Part shown: in pieces, positions 1 to 7,778 of the stretch
Layout: each line of letters starts with the position of its first letter
Position numbering within the stretch: the stretch's first letter is position 1
Assembly: GCF_015752315.1 (NCBI RefSeq)
Contig: NZ_JADOVJ010000001.1
Span: 1,790,501 to 1,854,500 of the forward strand
Direction: 5' to 3'
Source: Nocardioides luteus
GTDB lineage: Bacteria; Actinomycetota; Actinomycetes; Propionibacteriales; Nocardioidaceae
Length of the DNA stretch: 64,000 nt
Notes under the pieces: model-generated
The model's database searches: none
Told to the model about the DNA's origin: nothing
The model's input: only the letters and a program-made list of their open reading frames with translations
Position numbers and translations under genes: made by a program

Positions 1-587
1 GACAGGCCTGCACCGCGGCCAACCGGCTCTATGTCCACGCCGACGTCGCTTCGGAGTTCACCGAGCGTCTCGGTGCCGCCGTGGAGGCGCTGAAGGTCGG
101 CCCCGCCGACCAGGGCAGCGACATCGGCCCGCTCATCTCCGCGAAGGCGTACGCCACCGTCACCGGCCTCGTCGACGCCGCCGTGGCCGCGGGCGCCGTG
201 GTCGCCCACCGCGCCGAGGTGCCCGCCTCGGACGGCTACTTCTACGCGCCGACGGTCCTCACCGGCGTACCGGCCGACTCGCCGCTGCTGCGCGAGGAGA
301 TCTTCGGCCCGGTGGCCCCGATCGTGGTCTGGAACGACACCGAGGAGCTGCTGGCGGCGGTCAACGACACCGAGTTCGGCCTGGCGGCGTACGTCTTCGG
401 CGAGCTGGGCGAAGCGCTGCACGTGGCCGAGCGGATCGACGCCGGGATGGTCGGGGTCAACCGCGGCCTCGTCTCCGACCCGTCGGCGCCGTTCGGCGGC
501 GTGAAGCAGAGCGGCATCGGGCGCGAGGGCGCGCGGGCCGGGCTGGAGGAGTACCTCGAGACGCAGTACCTCAGCGTCGCCTGGTGA
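1..587 (+). CDS. gabD: Succinate-semialdehyde dehydrogenase, C-terminal part (5' end outside window)
   Basis: NAD(P)-dependent aldehyde dehydrogenase of the succinate-semialdehyde type, which would oxidise succinate semialdehyde to succinate in the GABA shunt. The open frame enters at base 3 and shows the catalytic cysteine at once in GQACTAANR (Cys codon at 9-11). It continues with EEIFGPVAP and the C-terminal signature SAPFGGVKQSGIGREG, as in GabD enzymes. About 195 residues are present of the roughly 450-490 usual for the family; the Rossmann half and catalytic Glu lie upstream. Family assignment is strong. The exact substrate is inferred from the C-terminal half only. Confidence 0.9.
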   Translation, partial: QACTAANRLYVHADVASEFTERLGAAVEALKVGPADQGSDIGPLISAKAYATVTGLVDAAVAAGAVVAHRAEVPASDGYFYAPTVLTGVPADSPLLREEIFGPVAPIVVWNDTEELLAAVNDTEFGLAAYVFGELGEALHVAERIDAGMVGVNRGLVSDPSAPFGGVKQSGIGREGARAGLEEYLETQYLSVAW

Positions 588-753
588 CGGCGCCCGTGGT
601 GATTGGCATCACGTAGGCCCCATCCATGATGATGTGACCCAGGCCACCCGCACACCCTGCGGGTGGTTCCTCGGGACTGCCTCACCCCGGCGGTCCCGGC
701 AAACACTCCAGACGGACCACCAGTGCCGCCCGGCAGATTGAGGAGTCACCCCT

Positions 754-3700
754 ATGACCGCAGTGTTCGAGCCCGGGACATCCTTCGAGGCTTACGACCT
801 GGCCGACCGCTACCGCGTCGGAGCCGGCCCCGTGCTCCTGACCGGGATCCAGGCGATCGCGCGGATGCTCGTCGAGCAGCGTGCCCTGGACCAGCGCCGC
901 GGCCTGCGGACCGGCACCTTCATCTCCGGCTACCCGGGCAGCCCGCTCGGTGGTCTCGACCAGCTCCTGCTGGGCCTGCCGAAGGAGATGGCCGACGCCG
1001 ACATCACCGTCGTGCCCGGCCTCAACGAGGAGCTCGCCGCCACCGCCGTGTGGGGCTCGCAGTCCGCGGTCACCCTCGACACCGAGCGCTACGACGGCGT
1101 CACCGGCGTCTGGTACGGCAAGGGCCCCGGCGTCGACCGGGCGCTGGACGCGATGCGTCACGCCAACATGTACGGCGCCCACCCCAGCGGCGGCATGCTG
1201 ATGCTCGTCGGTGACGACCCGGCCGCGAAGTCCTCCACGGTTCCCGCGGTCTCCGAGCGCACCCTGGCATCCCTCGGCATCCCGGTGCTGTTCCCGCGCA
1301 ACGCCTCCGAGATCGTCGAGTACGGCATGGAGGGCATCGCCCTCTCCCGCGCCTCCGGCTGCGTGGTCGCGCTCAAGATCGTGGCCGACGTCGCCGACGG
1401 CGCCTGGGTGGTCAACCCGGAGATCGGCGTCCTCGACCCGGTGATGCCGAAGACCGAGTGGGAGGGCGTGCCCTACACCTACGAGCCGACCAAGATCGAG
1501 CTCTTCCCCGACCGGATCGTCGGCGCCGAGGCGAAGCTCTATGGCCCGCGGATGAACGTCGTGAAGGCGTACGCCGCCGAGAACCACCTCAACCGGATCG
1601 AGGTCAAGGCGCCGAACGCCAAGGTCGGCATCGTCGCCTCCGGCTCCTGCTACGACTCGATGCGCCAGGGCCTGAAGGACCTCGGCCTGGGCCACGACGA
1701 GCTGATGGCGGCCGGCATCCGGGTGCTGCGGCTGGGCATGATGTGGCCGGTCGAGCCGACCATCGTGTCCAGCTTCGCCGAGGGCCTCGACGAGATCGTC
1801 GTCATCGAGGACAAGACCTCCTTCATCGAGCAGGGCATCCGCGAGATCCTCTACGGCGAGCCCTCCGCCCCGGTCATCGTCGGCAAGAAGGACCGCGCCG
1901 GCGTCCCGCTGGTGCCGCTCGACGGCGAGCTGACCGCCGGCCGCCTGCTCGCGCCGCTGCGCCGCGCGCTGAAGGGCTACGCCGACCTGAAGCCCGCCGG
2001 CCCGGCCCGGATCGACCTGCCGCTGCTGGCGACCTCGCGCACGCCCTACTTCTGCTCCGGCTGCCCCCACAACCGCTCGACCGCGCTCCCGGAGGGGAGC
2101 CTGGGCGGCGGCGGCATCGGCTGCCACACCCTGGTCACCGCCTCGCAGCGCGAGGACAGCGCCGTCGTCGGCATCACCCAGATGGGCGGCGAGGGCTCGC
2201 AGTGGATCGGGCAGGCGCCCTACAGCCACGCCGGCCACACCTTCCAGAACGTCGGTGACGGCACCTTCTTCCACTCCGCCCAGCTGGCCATCCAGGCGTG
2301 CGTCGCGGCGGGCGTCAACATCACCTACAAGCTGCTCCACAACGACGTCGTCGCGATGACCGGTGCCCAGAAGCGTCAGGGCGAGGTCGAGATGGCGCAG
2401 CTGACCCACAAGCTGATGAACGAGGGCGTCAAGGCGATCATCGTGGTCGCCGACGAGCCCAAGCGCTACCGGCGCGCCAGCTTCCCCGCCGGCGTACGTC
2501 TCTGGCACCGCGACCGCCTCGACGAGGCCCAGCGGGAGCTGCGCGAGATCTCCGGGGTGACCGTGCTGATCTACGACCAGCACTGCGCCGCCGACGCGCG
2601 CCGCCAGCGCAAGCGCGGCAAGCTCGAGCCCCGCAACACCCGGATCGTGATCAACGAGGCCGTCTGCGAGGGCTGCGGCGACTGCGGCGTGAAGTCCAAC
2701 TGCCTCTCCGTCCAGCCGGTCGAGACCGAGCTGGGCCGCAAGACCCGCATCGACCAGACCTCCTGCAACACCGACTACACCTGCGTCGAGGGGGAGTGCC
2801 CCTCGTTCATGGCCGTCGAGACCGACCCGAAGGCGAAGAAGGAGAAGCGGTCCACGCCGACGCCGCCCGAGGTCGCGGACCCGGGCTACGCCGAGCTCGA
2901 CCGCACCTACGGCGTCTTCATGGCCGGCATCGGCGGCACCGGCATCGTGACCGTCAACCAGGTGCTCGCGACCGCGGCGCTCCGCGCCGGCTACGGTGTC
3001 GAGTCGCTCGACCAGGTCGGGATGAGCCAGAAGGCCGGTCCGGTGACCGGTCACCTGCGCTTCGGCCCGGGCGCGATCGAGCCCTCCAACCGGGTCACCC
3101 CCGGCTCGGCCGACGCGCTGCTCGGCTTCGACCTGCTCACCCTCGCCGAGGGCAAGAACCTCGCCTACGGCGACCCGGCGCGCACCCACGCGGTCGTGTC
3201 GACGTCGAAGACGCCGACGGGCCCGATGGTCTACGACAAGGACATCGCCTACCCGGCCGACGACGAGCTGCTCACCCGAGTCAACGGGGCGACGTCCTCG
3301 CTGCGTGCCTTCGACGCGCTCTCGGCCGCGGACACCCTCTTCGGCAACACCGCCGCGGCCAACTTCCTGCTGGTCGGCGCCGCCTACCAGGCCGGTGCGC
3401 TCCCGATCCCGGCCGCGGCCATCGAGGAGGCCATCGGCATCAACGGCGTCGCGGTCAGCGCCAACGTCGCCGCGTTCCGCTGGGGCCGCGCCTCGGTCGC
3501 GGCGCCGGAGGAGTTCGCCAAGGTCACCGGTACGGCCACCGCGCCTGTCGAGGAGATCGTCGTCCCGGCGCTGGACGAGGCGACGTTCGACGGTGAGGTC
3601 CGCCGCCTCGCGGAGTTCCGCGCCCCGAAGCTCGTCGCCTTCCAGAACCAGCAGACCGCCCGCGACTACGTCGAGGTCGTCGACCGGATCTGGAACGCCG

Positions 3701-4206
3701 AGCGCGCGGTGACCGAGGACACCCGCTTCTCCGAGGCGGTCGCCCGCTACCTGTTCAAGCTCACCGCCTACAAGGACGAGTACGAGGTCGCCCGGCTGCT
3801 CACCGCCCCGGCTGCCCTCGACGGCGTCCGCGCCGAGGTCCAAGGCACGATCAGCTTCAAGCTCTCCCCGCCGGTGTTCGGGGCGTTCCTGAAGGGTCGC
3901 AAGATGACCTTCGGCCCGCGCTCCCACTTCATGCTCCGCCTGCTGGCGACCATGAAGTTCCTGCGCGGCACGGTCCTCGACCCGTTCGGTCGTGCCCACG
4001 TACGCCGCACCGAGCGCGCCCTCCTCGCGCACTACACCGAGCTCGTCACCGGCCTCGCCGCGGACCTGACCGAGGAGTCGTACGCCCGGTCCGTCCGTCT
4101 CGCGGAGCTCCCGGACATGGTGCGGGGCTACGAGAACGTGAAGATGCGCAACGTCGAGGCCTACCGCGAGGCCCTCGCCGCCGAGGGGATCGACCTGGCG
4201 GTCTAG
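754..4206 (+). CDS. Indolepyruvate ferredoxin oxidoreductase family protein, fused subunits
   Basis: Single-chain 2-oxoacid:ferredoxin oxidoreductase (1150 aa) that would decarboxylate aryl- or branched 2-oxoacids to acyl-CoA with electron transfer to ferredoxin. An N-terminal pyrimidine-binding region precedes a ThDP motif GDGTFFHS (residues 501-508) with LLHND downstream. An iron-sulfur Cys cluster follows (CEGCGDC from residue 638 and a second Cys group in TSCNTDYTCVEGEC). The IorB/gamma-type module begins near residue 723 with GIGGTGIVT. Family members may be split (IorA plus IorB) or fused; this one is fused. A GAGGAG ribosome site precedes the ATG. It is a monocistron followed by a hairpin. 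The substrate cannot be read from sequence. Confidence 0.88.
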   Translation: MTAVFEPGTSFEAYDLADRYRVGAGPVLLTGIQAIARMLVEQRALDQRRGLRTGTFISGYPGSPLGGLDQLLLGLPKEMADADITVVPGLNEELAATAVWGSQSAVTLDTERYDGVTGVWYGKGPGVDRALDAMRHANMYGAHPSGGMLMLVGDDPAAKSSTVPAVSERTLASLGIPVLFPRNASEIVEYGMEGIALSRASGCVVALKIVADVADGAWVVNPEIGVLDPVMPKTEWEGVPYTYEPTKIELFPDRIVGAEAKLYGPRMNVVKAYAAENHLNRIEVKAPNAKVGIVASGSCYDSMRQGLKDLGLGHDELMAAGIRVLRLGMMWPVEPTIVSSFAEGLDEIVVIEDKTSFIEQGIREILYGEPSAPVIVGKKDRAGVPLVPLDGELTAGRLLAPLRRALKGYADLKPAGPARIDLPLLATSRTPYFCSGCPHNRSTALPEGSLGGGGIGCHTLVTASQREDSAVVGITQMGGEGSQWIGQAPYSHAGHTFQNVGDGTFFHSAQLAIQACVAAGVNITYKLLHNDVVAMTGAQKRQGEVEMAQLTHKLMNEGVKAIIVVADEPKRYRRASFPAGVRLWHRDRLDEAQRELREISGVTVLIYDQHCAADARRQRKRGKLEPRNTRIVINEAVCEGCGDCGVKSNCLSVQPVETELGRKTRIDQTSCNTDYTCVEGECPSFMAVETDPKAKKEKRSTPTPPEVADPGYAELDRTYGVFMAGIGGTGIVTVNQVLATAALRAGYGVESLDQVGMSQKAGPVTGHLRFGPGAIEPSNRVTPGSADALLGFDLLTLAEGKNLAYGDPARTHAVVSTSKTPTGPMVYDKDIAYPADDELLTRVNGATSSLRAFDALSAADTLFGNTAAANFLLVGAAYQAGALPIPAAAIEEAIGINGVAVSANVAAFRWGRASVAAPEEFAKVTGTATAPVEEIVVPALDEATFDGEVRRLAEFRAPKLVAFQNQQTARDYVEVVDRIWNAERAVTEDTRFSEAVARYLFKLTAYKDEYEVARLLTAPAALDGVRAEVQGTISFKLSPPVFGAFLKGRKMTFGPRSHFMLRLLATMKFLRGTVLDPFGRAHVRRTERALLAHYTELVTGLAADLTEESYARSVRLAELPDMVRGYENVKMRNVEAYREALAAEGIDLAV

Positions 4207-4291
4207 AGCACGCCGAAACGTCACTGCCAGCCTCGACCGCGCTCCGGCGCTGTCGAGGCTGGCGTCTGTCCGGCGGATGTTGCCGGCCGAG
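4202..4291. repeat. Frameshifted duplicate of the 3' end of the 5721-6212 membrane-protein gene
   Basis: About 90 bases here closely match 5720-5808, including shared blocks TCTAGAGCACGCCGAA, the hairpin arms and CGGCGGATGTTGCCGGCCGA. Read on the minus strand both encode NIRR-x-x-ASLDSAGA-x-SRLA. In this copy an extra base shifts the frame, so it no longer ends in AEAFGVL and stop. It is therefore a pseudogene tail or a mobile hairpin unit rather than a gene. It sits immediately downstream of the oxidoreductase stop codon, which is itself built into the repeat (TCTAGAGCA). Confidence 0.8.
4226..4263 (+). terminator. Strong 12-bp hairpin after the ferredoxin oxidoreductase gene
   Basis: GCCAGCCTCGAC (4226-4237) pairs perfectly with GTCGAGGCTGGC (4252-4263) around a 14-base loop, 20 bases past the stop codon. 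There is no U-tract, as is common for terminators in high-GC actinobacteria. The same hairpin recurs at 5743-5780. Confidence 0.6.
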
Positions 4292-4341
4292 ACGCAGCCC
4301 TGCCGAAGGAGACGCGCGGACCCCAGACCGGCACGGAAATG

Positions 4342-4371
4342 TTGACGTTCACATCGGCAGGTCACTAGCGT
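4342..4371 (+). promoter_or_regulatory. Probable sigma-70-type promoter of the esterase gene
   Basis: TTGACG (4342-4347) and TAGCGT (4366-4371) are separated by 18 bases and lie about 60 bases before the ATG at 4430. Confidence 0.5.
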
Positions 4372-4385
4372 CCAGTGCCGATGTG
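4350..4385. promoter_or_regulatory. Inverted repeat overlapping the esterase promoter (candidate operator)
   Basis: CACATCGGCA (4350-4359) and TGCCGATGTG (4376-4385) are perfect 10-base inverted arms with a 16-base spacer containing the predicted -10 box. A bound dimer would block transcription. No regulator gene is adjacent, so the binding protein is unknown. Confidence 0.5.
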
Positions 4386-4429
4386 ATGTCGTTCACACCG
4401 CATGCTCGGTCCCTGCCGAAGGAGCTCCT

Positions 4430-5695
4430 ATGCGCACCTCGATCACCCGCCGTTCCGTTCTCGTCTCCGGTGCCGCAGCCGGGGCCTCGGCACTGCTGGG
4501 CACGCCCGCGGCCAGGGCCGCCGTGAGCGCCTCGAGCGCCGGGGGCGGGGCATGGGTGACGCCGGTCGCCGAGGTGCTCGACGGTGGCGAGCAGGTGACG
4601 TCGCTGCGGATCTCGTCGGCAGCCCTGGCCCGTGCCGAGCGGTCGTCGCTCACGGCGAACACGTTCGCGGTGCACGTCGCGGCCACCAACCCGCTGACCG
4701 GAGTGGTCGCCTACGAGCAGGACCGGGTGGTCAATGCTGCAGGCTGGTCCCGCCGCGACGAGGTCACCCTGGAGCTCGAGCACGGCTGGGGCGTCGCCGG
4801 CGGGGGCACGCTGAGCTATATGGGGGCGTACGGGCGGAACGTGCTCCTGGACCTCGACTACACGGTCACCCAGGTCGAGCCTCTGCGGGGAGCCGCGGGG
4901 AGCGGTCGGATCGTGATCGACTCCTTCCGGCAGGGCCGGCTGTCCGACCGAGAGGTCGACGCGTTCGGCCATCACACGACCGCGTCCGGCCTGAACTACC
5001 GGTTGTTCTCGCCCGCCGGGGCCGGCGGCCCCGCGGGTGCGGCGCTCGTCGTCTGGCTGCACGGCGGCGGCGAGGGCGGCCTGCTCACCGACGGCTACGA
5101 CTACTACGACAACGAGACACAGCTGCGTGCCAACCGGGGTGCGCTCGGGTTCGCCACACCGGAGGCGCAGGCTCGCTTCGGCGGAGCGTACGTGCTCGCG
5201 CCGCAGTCGACGTCCGCCTGGATGCTGGACGGCGACCGATTCGCACCGCTCGTCATGGAAGCGATCGAGGAGGTCGTCGCGACCCGCCGGATCGACCGGC
5301 GACGGATCCACGTGGTCGGCTGCTCCAACGGTGGCTACATGTCGCTGAAGATGGTCGCCGAGCATCCGGACACATTCGCGACCTCGACGCCGATCTGCTG
5401 TGGCATCGGTGCGCGCGACGGGTCGAGCACCTACTTCATCTCCGACGCCGAGCTCGAGGCGATGACGACGCCGACCTGGTTGGTTGCCTCCGCCGACGAC
5501 ACCACGCTGGACCCGCAGGCGAACACCGTCTACGCCCACGAGCGGATCGACGGCTCGATCATGAGCCTCTACGACGGGGTCACCTGGGACGGCAACACCT
5601 TCCCCGGCCACTGGTCGTGGATCTACGTCGCGCGCAACGACCCGAGCCACGAGGGCCGGAGCATCTGGGAGTGGATGGCGACGACGAAGCGGTGA
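4430..5695 (+). CDS. Tat-exported alpha/beta hydrolase (esterase or PHB-depolymerase-like)
   Basis: Secreted serine hydrolase of 421 aa. The N-terminus has a twin-arginine signal (RRSVLVSG, residues 7-14), a hydrophobic stretch and an ARAA-type cleavage site near residue 28. A beta-rich N-terminal region of about 150 residues precedes the hydrolase fold. The fold has an oxyanion segment WLHGGGEGG, nucleophile elbow GCSNGGYMS (Ser299), a likely Asp in ASADDTTLD and a His in PGHWSW. This resembles prolyl-oligopeptidase-family and polyhydroxybutyrate-depolymerase-like esterases. A GAAGGAG ribosome site precedes the ATG. The substrate is unknown. Confidence 0.8.
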   Translation: MRTSITRRSVLVSGAAAGASALLGTPAARAAVSASSAGGGAWVTPVAEVLDGGEQVTSLRISSAALARAERSSLTANTFAVHVAATNPLTGVVAYEQDRVVNAAGWSRRDEVTLELEHGWGVAGGGTLSYMGAYGRNVLLDLDYTVTQVEPLRGAAGSGRIVIDSFRQGRLSDREVDAFGHHTTASGLNYRLFSPAGAGGPAGAALVVWLHGGGEGGLLTDGYDYYDNETQLRANRGALGFATPEAQARFGGAYVLAPQSTSAWMLDGDRFAPLVMEAIEEVVATRRIDRRRIHVVGCSNGGYMSLKMVAEHPDTFATSTPICCGIGARDGSSTYFISDAELEAMTTPTWLVASADDTTLDPQANTVYAHERIDGSIMSLYDGVTWDGNTFPGHWSWIYVARNDPSHEGRSIWEWMATTKR

Positions 5696-5720
5696 CCGGC
5701 GGCGTCCGGCGCGAGCTCGT

Positions 5721-6212
5721 CTAGAGCACGCCGAACGCCTCCGCCAGCCTCGACTGCGCTCCTGCGCTGTCGAGGCTGGCCTCGACCCGGCGGATGTTGC
5801 CGGCCGAGGGGTAGGCGAAGAGGGCCATCAGTGCCAGCGAGATGACCCCGCCGATGACGTACGTCATCACCTGGTCCTCGGTGAGGATGAACGCGAGGGC
5901 GAGGGAGACGAGAGCGACCAGCTCGCTGAGCACGAGCCGGAGGATCATCGACATCTGGTGCTTCTGCAGCGCCTCACCCTTCGCCTTCTCAGGAGCCGTG
6001 CCCGGGGTGACCGGAGCGACCCGGAACCCGATCGTCGACAGGATCAGGGCGACGACGACCCCGGCCACGACCTGACCGCCGATGACGTACGTCGAGGGCA
6101 GTGCCAGGTCGGCGTCGGGGAGGCTGAGGTAGACGACCAGGCCCAGCACCACGATCATGCTCATGAAGGCGAGCGCCAGCATCTGAACCGAACGCAGGGC
6201 GGGTGTGGGCAT
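5721..6212 (-). CDS. Small multi-pass membrane protein, function unknown
   Basis: Hydrophobic 163-aa protein with four predicted membrane helices: around residues 8-28, 40-62, 92-113 and 119-137. A short charged linker (APEKAKGEALQKHQM) separates the two pairs. The start has the ribosome site AGGAG, 7 bases before ATG. The C-terminal tail (NIRRVEASLDSAGAQSRLAEAFGVL in two parts) is encoded by the repeat that recurs at 4202-4291, and its coding sequence contains a perfect 12-bp hairpin at 5743-5780. That hairpin could also serve as terminator for the convergent esterase gene ending at 5695. I do not recognise a named family. Confidence 0.75.
   Translation of the reverse strand: MPTPALRSVQMLALAFMSMIVVLGLVVYLSLPDADLALPSTYVIGGQVVAGVVVALILSTIGFRVAPVTPGTAPEKAKGEALQKHQMSMILRLVLSELVALVSLALAFILTEDQVMTYVIGGVISLALMALFAYPSAGNIRRVEASLDSAGAQSRLAEAFGVL
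5743..5780. terminator. Hairpin inside the 3' coding end, second copy of the 4226 element
   Basis: GCCAGCCTCGAC (5743-5754) and GTCGAGGCTGGC (5769-5780) form the same 12-bp stem as at 4226-4263. It lies between converging genes, within the last codons of the membrane protein gene, so it may act on transcripts from either side. Confidence 0.5.
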
Positions 6213-6265
6213 CTGGGACTCCTCATCGACTGGTGACGACAGGCAACCTAGCGGACGCGGGATCG

Positions 6266-7153
6266 TCAGGTCGTGACGTCGTGAGGCTCGGCCGGCCGGA
6301 TCGCTCGCGAGCGGGTGATGAGGAAGCCGAAGGCGGTCGCGAGGACGTACATCACGATGCTGTAGACCGCGGCCGGGATGGCCACGGTCGTGTTGTCGAG
6401 CACGCTGAGCGCGATGGTGAGGGCGATGGTGGTGTTGTGGATCCCGACCTCCATCGAGGTGGCGATCGCCTGCTCCTGGCTGAGCCGGAGCACCCGCGCG
6501 CCGAGGTAGCCCAGGGTGAGGCTCGCGCAGCAGAACAGCGTCACGACCACGCCGATCTCGCGGAGGTAGTCGGCGATGTTCTCCCGCTCACCGAGGATCG
6601 CGCCGACCGAGACCATCACGAGCACCACGATCGAGAAGATCCGGACCGGGCGGTCCGCCCGGGCGGCGAACGTGGCGGACCGGTTCCGGACCACCATCCC
6701 GATCCCGACGGGGACCAGCACGATCGCGATGACCTGGATGACCTTGCCGAACTGCAGACCCAGGGTGTCCCCGGCGTCGAAGTAGCCGATCGCCGCGTTC
6801 GTGATCAGCGGGATCGAGACGGCCGCGAGGACCGAGTTGACGGCCGTGAGGGTGACGTTGAGCGCGACGTCGCCACGGAACAGATGGCTGAACAGGTTCG
6901 CCGTGGTCCCACCGGGAGACGCGGCCAGCAGCATGACCCCGACGGCGATCAGCGGATCCACGTCCGCGACCAGCACGAGCCCGAACGCGATCAGCGGCAG
7001 CACCAGAATCTGGAGCGTGAGCGCGACGATGACGGCTCGCGGCGTGCGTACGACGCGGCGGAAGTCTCCCGGCGTCAGGCTCAGGCCCAGACCGAACATG
7101 ATGATCGCCAGGGCGATGGGGAGGCCGACCGAGAGCAGGGCCGAGTCGTTCAC
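6266..7153 (-). CDS. Bile acid:sodium symporter family transporter
   Basis: Integral membrane carrier of 295 aa in the BASS/SBF family (8-10 predicted helices). These proteins couple organic anion uptake to sodium. The family hallmark SPGGTTANL is present, followed by FSHLFRGDVALNVTL. I place the start at GTG 7153 because GGAGG lies 6 bases before it and the hydrophobic N-terminus follows directly. An upstream in-frame start at 7210 would add 19 hydrophilic residues without a ribosome site. The substrate is unknown; many bacterial members carry pantoate, 2-oxoacids or other organic anions rather than bile acids. A hairpin at 7264-7305 separates it from the next gene upstream. Confidence 0.88.
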   Translation of the reverse strand: MNDSALLSVGLPIALAIIMFGLGLSLTPGDFRRVVRTPRAVIVALTLQILVLPLIAFGLVLVADVDPLIAVGVMLLAASPGGTTANLFSHLFRGDVALNVTLTAVNSVLAAVSIPLITNAAIGYFDAGDTLGLQFGKVIQVIAIVLVPVGIGMVVRNRSATFAARADRPVRIFSIVVLVMVSVGAILGERENIADYLREIGVVVTLFCCASLTLGYLGARVLRLSQEQAIATSMEVGIHNTTIALTIALSVLDNTTVAIPAAVYSIVMYVLATAFGFLITRSRAIRPAEPHDVTT

Positions 7154-7263
7154 TGTGTTCCTCCGATGTGCGGGACGGCCGCCACGATCGGCCAAAGAGA
7201 CGTGCGTCACAGTGCACCATGAGGAGAGGTCGGGCCACAGCCGAATCCGGCCAAAATGCCCGT

Positions 7264-7305
7264 GTCCCCTGCCGCAAGGAGCCTTGTCGGCTCGCGGCAG
7301 GGGAC
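7264..7305 (-). terminator. Hairpin terminator after the DUF1048 gene
   Basis: GTCCCCTGCCGC (7264-7275) and GCGGCAGGGGAC (7294-7305) are perfect 12-base arms with an 18-base loop, 23 bases past the DUF1048 stop and before the symporter start. Confidence 0.65.
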
Positions 7306-7327
7306 GTGGCGGTGAGCATCGCCGGGT

Positions 7328-7663
7328 TCAGGCGAGCTTGTCGGCGACCTTGTTGAGGGTGGCGCGCAGCTTGGCGCGGTAGGCGTCGTGCTGCTCGGGC
7401 AGTCGGGCGTCGCAGAACGCGGCCAGATCAGTGCCGGTGACCTCGACGACGGTGCGGCCGGCGGCGGCTTCGGTCTCGAAGAGGTCGAGGATGTCGCGCA
7501 GGATGTCGACGATGTCCATGCCGTCGCTGGCGGTGAAGCGCCACATGTAGTTCTTCATCTCGGCATACACGGTGCGGTAGTCGGCGGGGAGCTCGTTGGC
7601 GCGGGCTTCCATGCGCTTCCAGTCCTTCTTGTCGCCGATGAGGCGGGTGAGGATGTTGTTCAT
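7328..7663 (-). CDS. DUF1048 domain-containing protein
   Basis: Small soluble, helix-rich protein (111 aa) matching DUF1048 across its length: the pattern MEARANELPADYRTVYAEMKxY near the N-terminus and DIVDILRDILDLFE in the middle. In Firmicutes and actinobacteria such genes often sit beside a PadR-type regulator. None is present here; instead the promoter region has a MerR-type arrangement. The ribosome site is weak (GAAG). The molecular function of the family is not known to me. Confidence 0.8.
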   Translation of the reverse strand: MNNILTRLIGDKKDWKRMEARANELPADYRTVYAEMKNYMWRFTASDGMDIVDILRDILDLFETEAAAGRTVVEVTGTDLAAFCDARLPEQHDAYRAKLRATLNKVADKLA

Positions 7664-7716
7664 GTTCTGCTTCTTTCTTCGGTGGTTTCGGCTCCCTGTT
7701 TTGGGGCCGTGGAAGA

Positions 7717-7748
7717 AGCGTGCAGGGCTGACGTAGCGTCAGGGTCAA
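7717..7748 (-). promoter_or_regulatory. MerR-type promoter and operator of the DUF1048 gene
   Basis: Reading the minus strand, TTGACC (7748-7743) is followed directly by the palindrome CTGACGCTACGTCAG (7742-7728) and then CACGCT (7722-7717), a 20-base spacer. A dyad inside an over-long spacer is the hallmark of promoters switched by MerR-family activators such as TipAL. No MerR gene is in the window, so the regulator would act from elsewhere. Confidence 0.55.
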
Positions 7749-7778
7749 GCACTGATCCGAAGAAAGTTCTCGAGAGCC

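Noticed and set aside
682..4365. A 1227-codon minus-strand open frame antisense to the ferredoxin oxidoreductase gene
   Set aside because: Shadow frame produced by high GC. Composition is His/Arg/Asp/Gly-rich with no domain, while the plus strand has full ThDP and iron-sulfur motifs.
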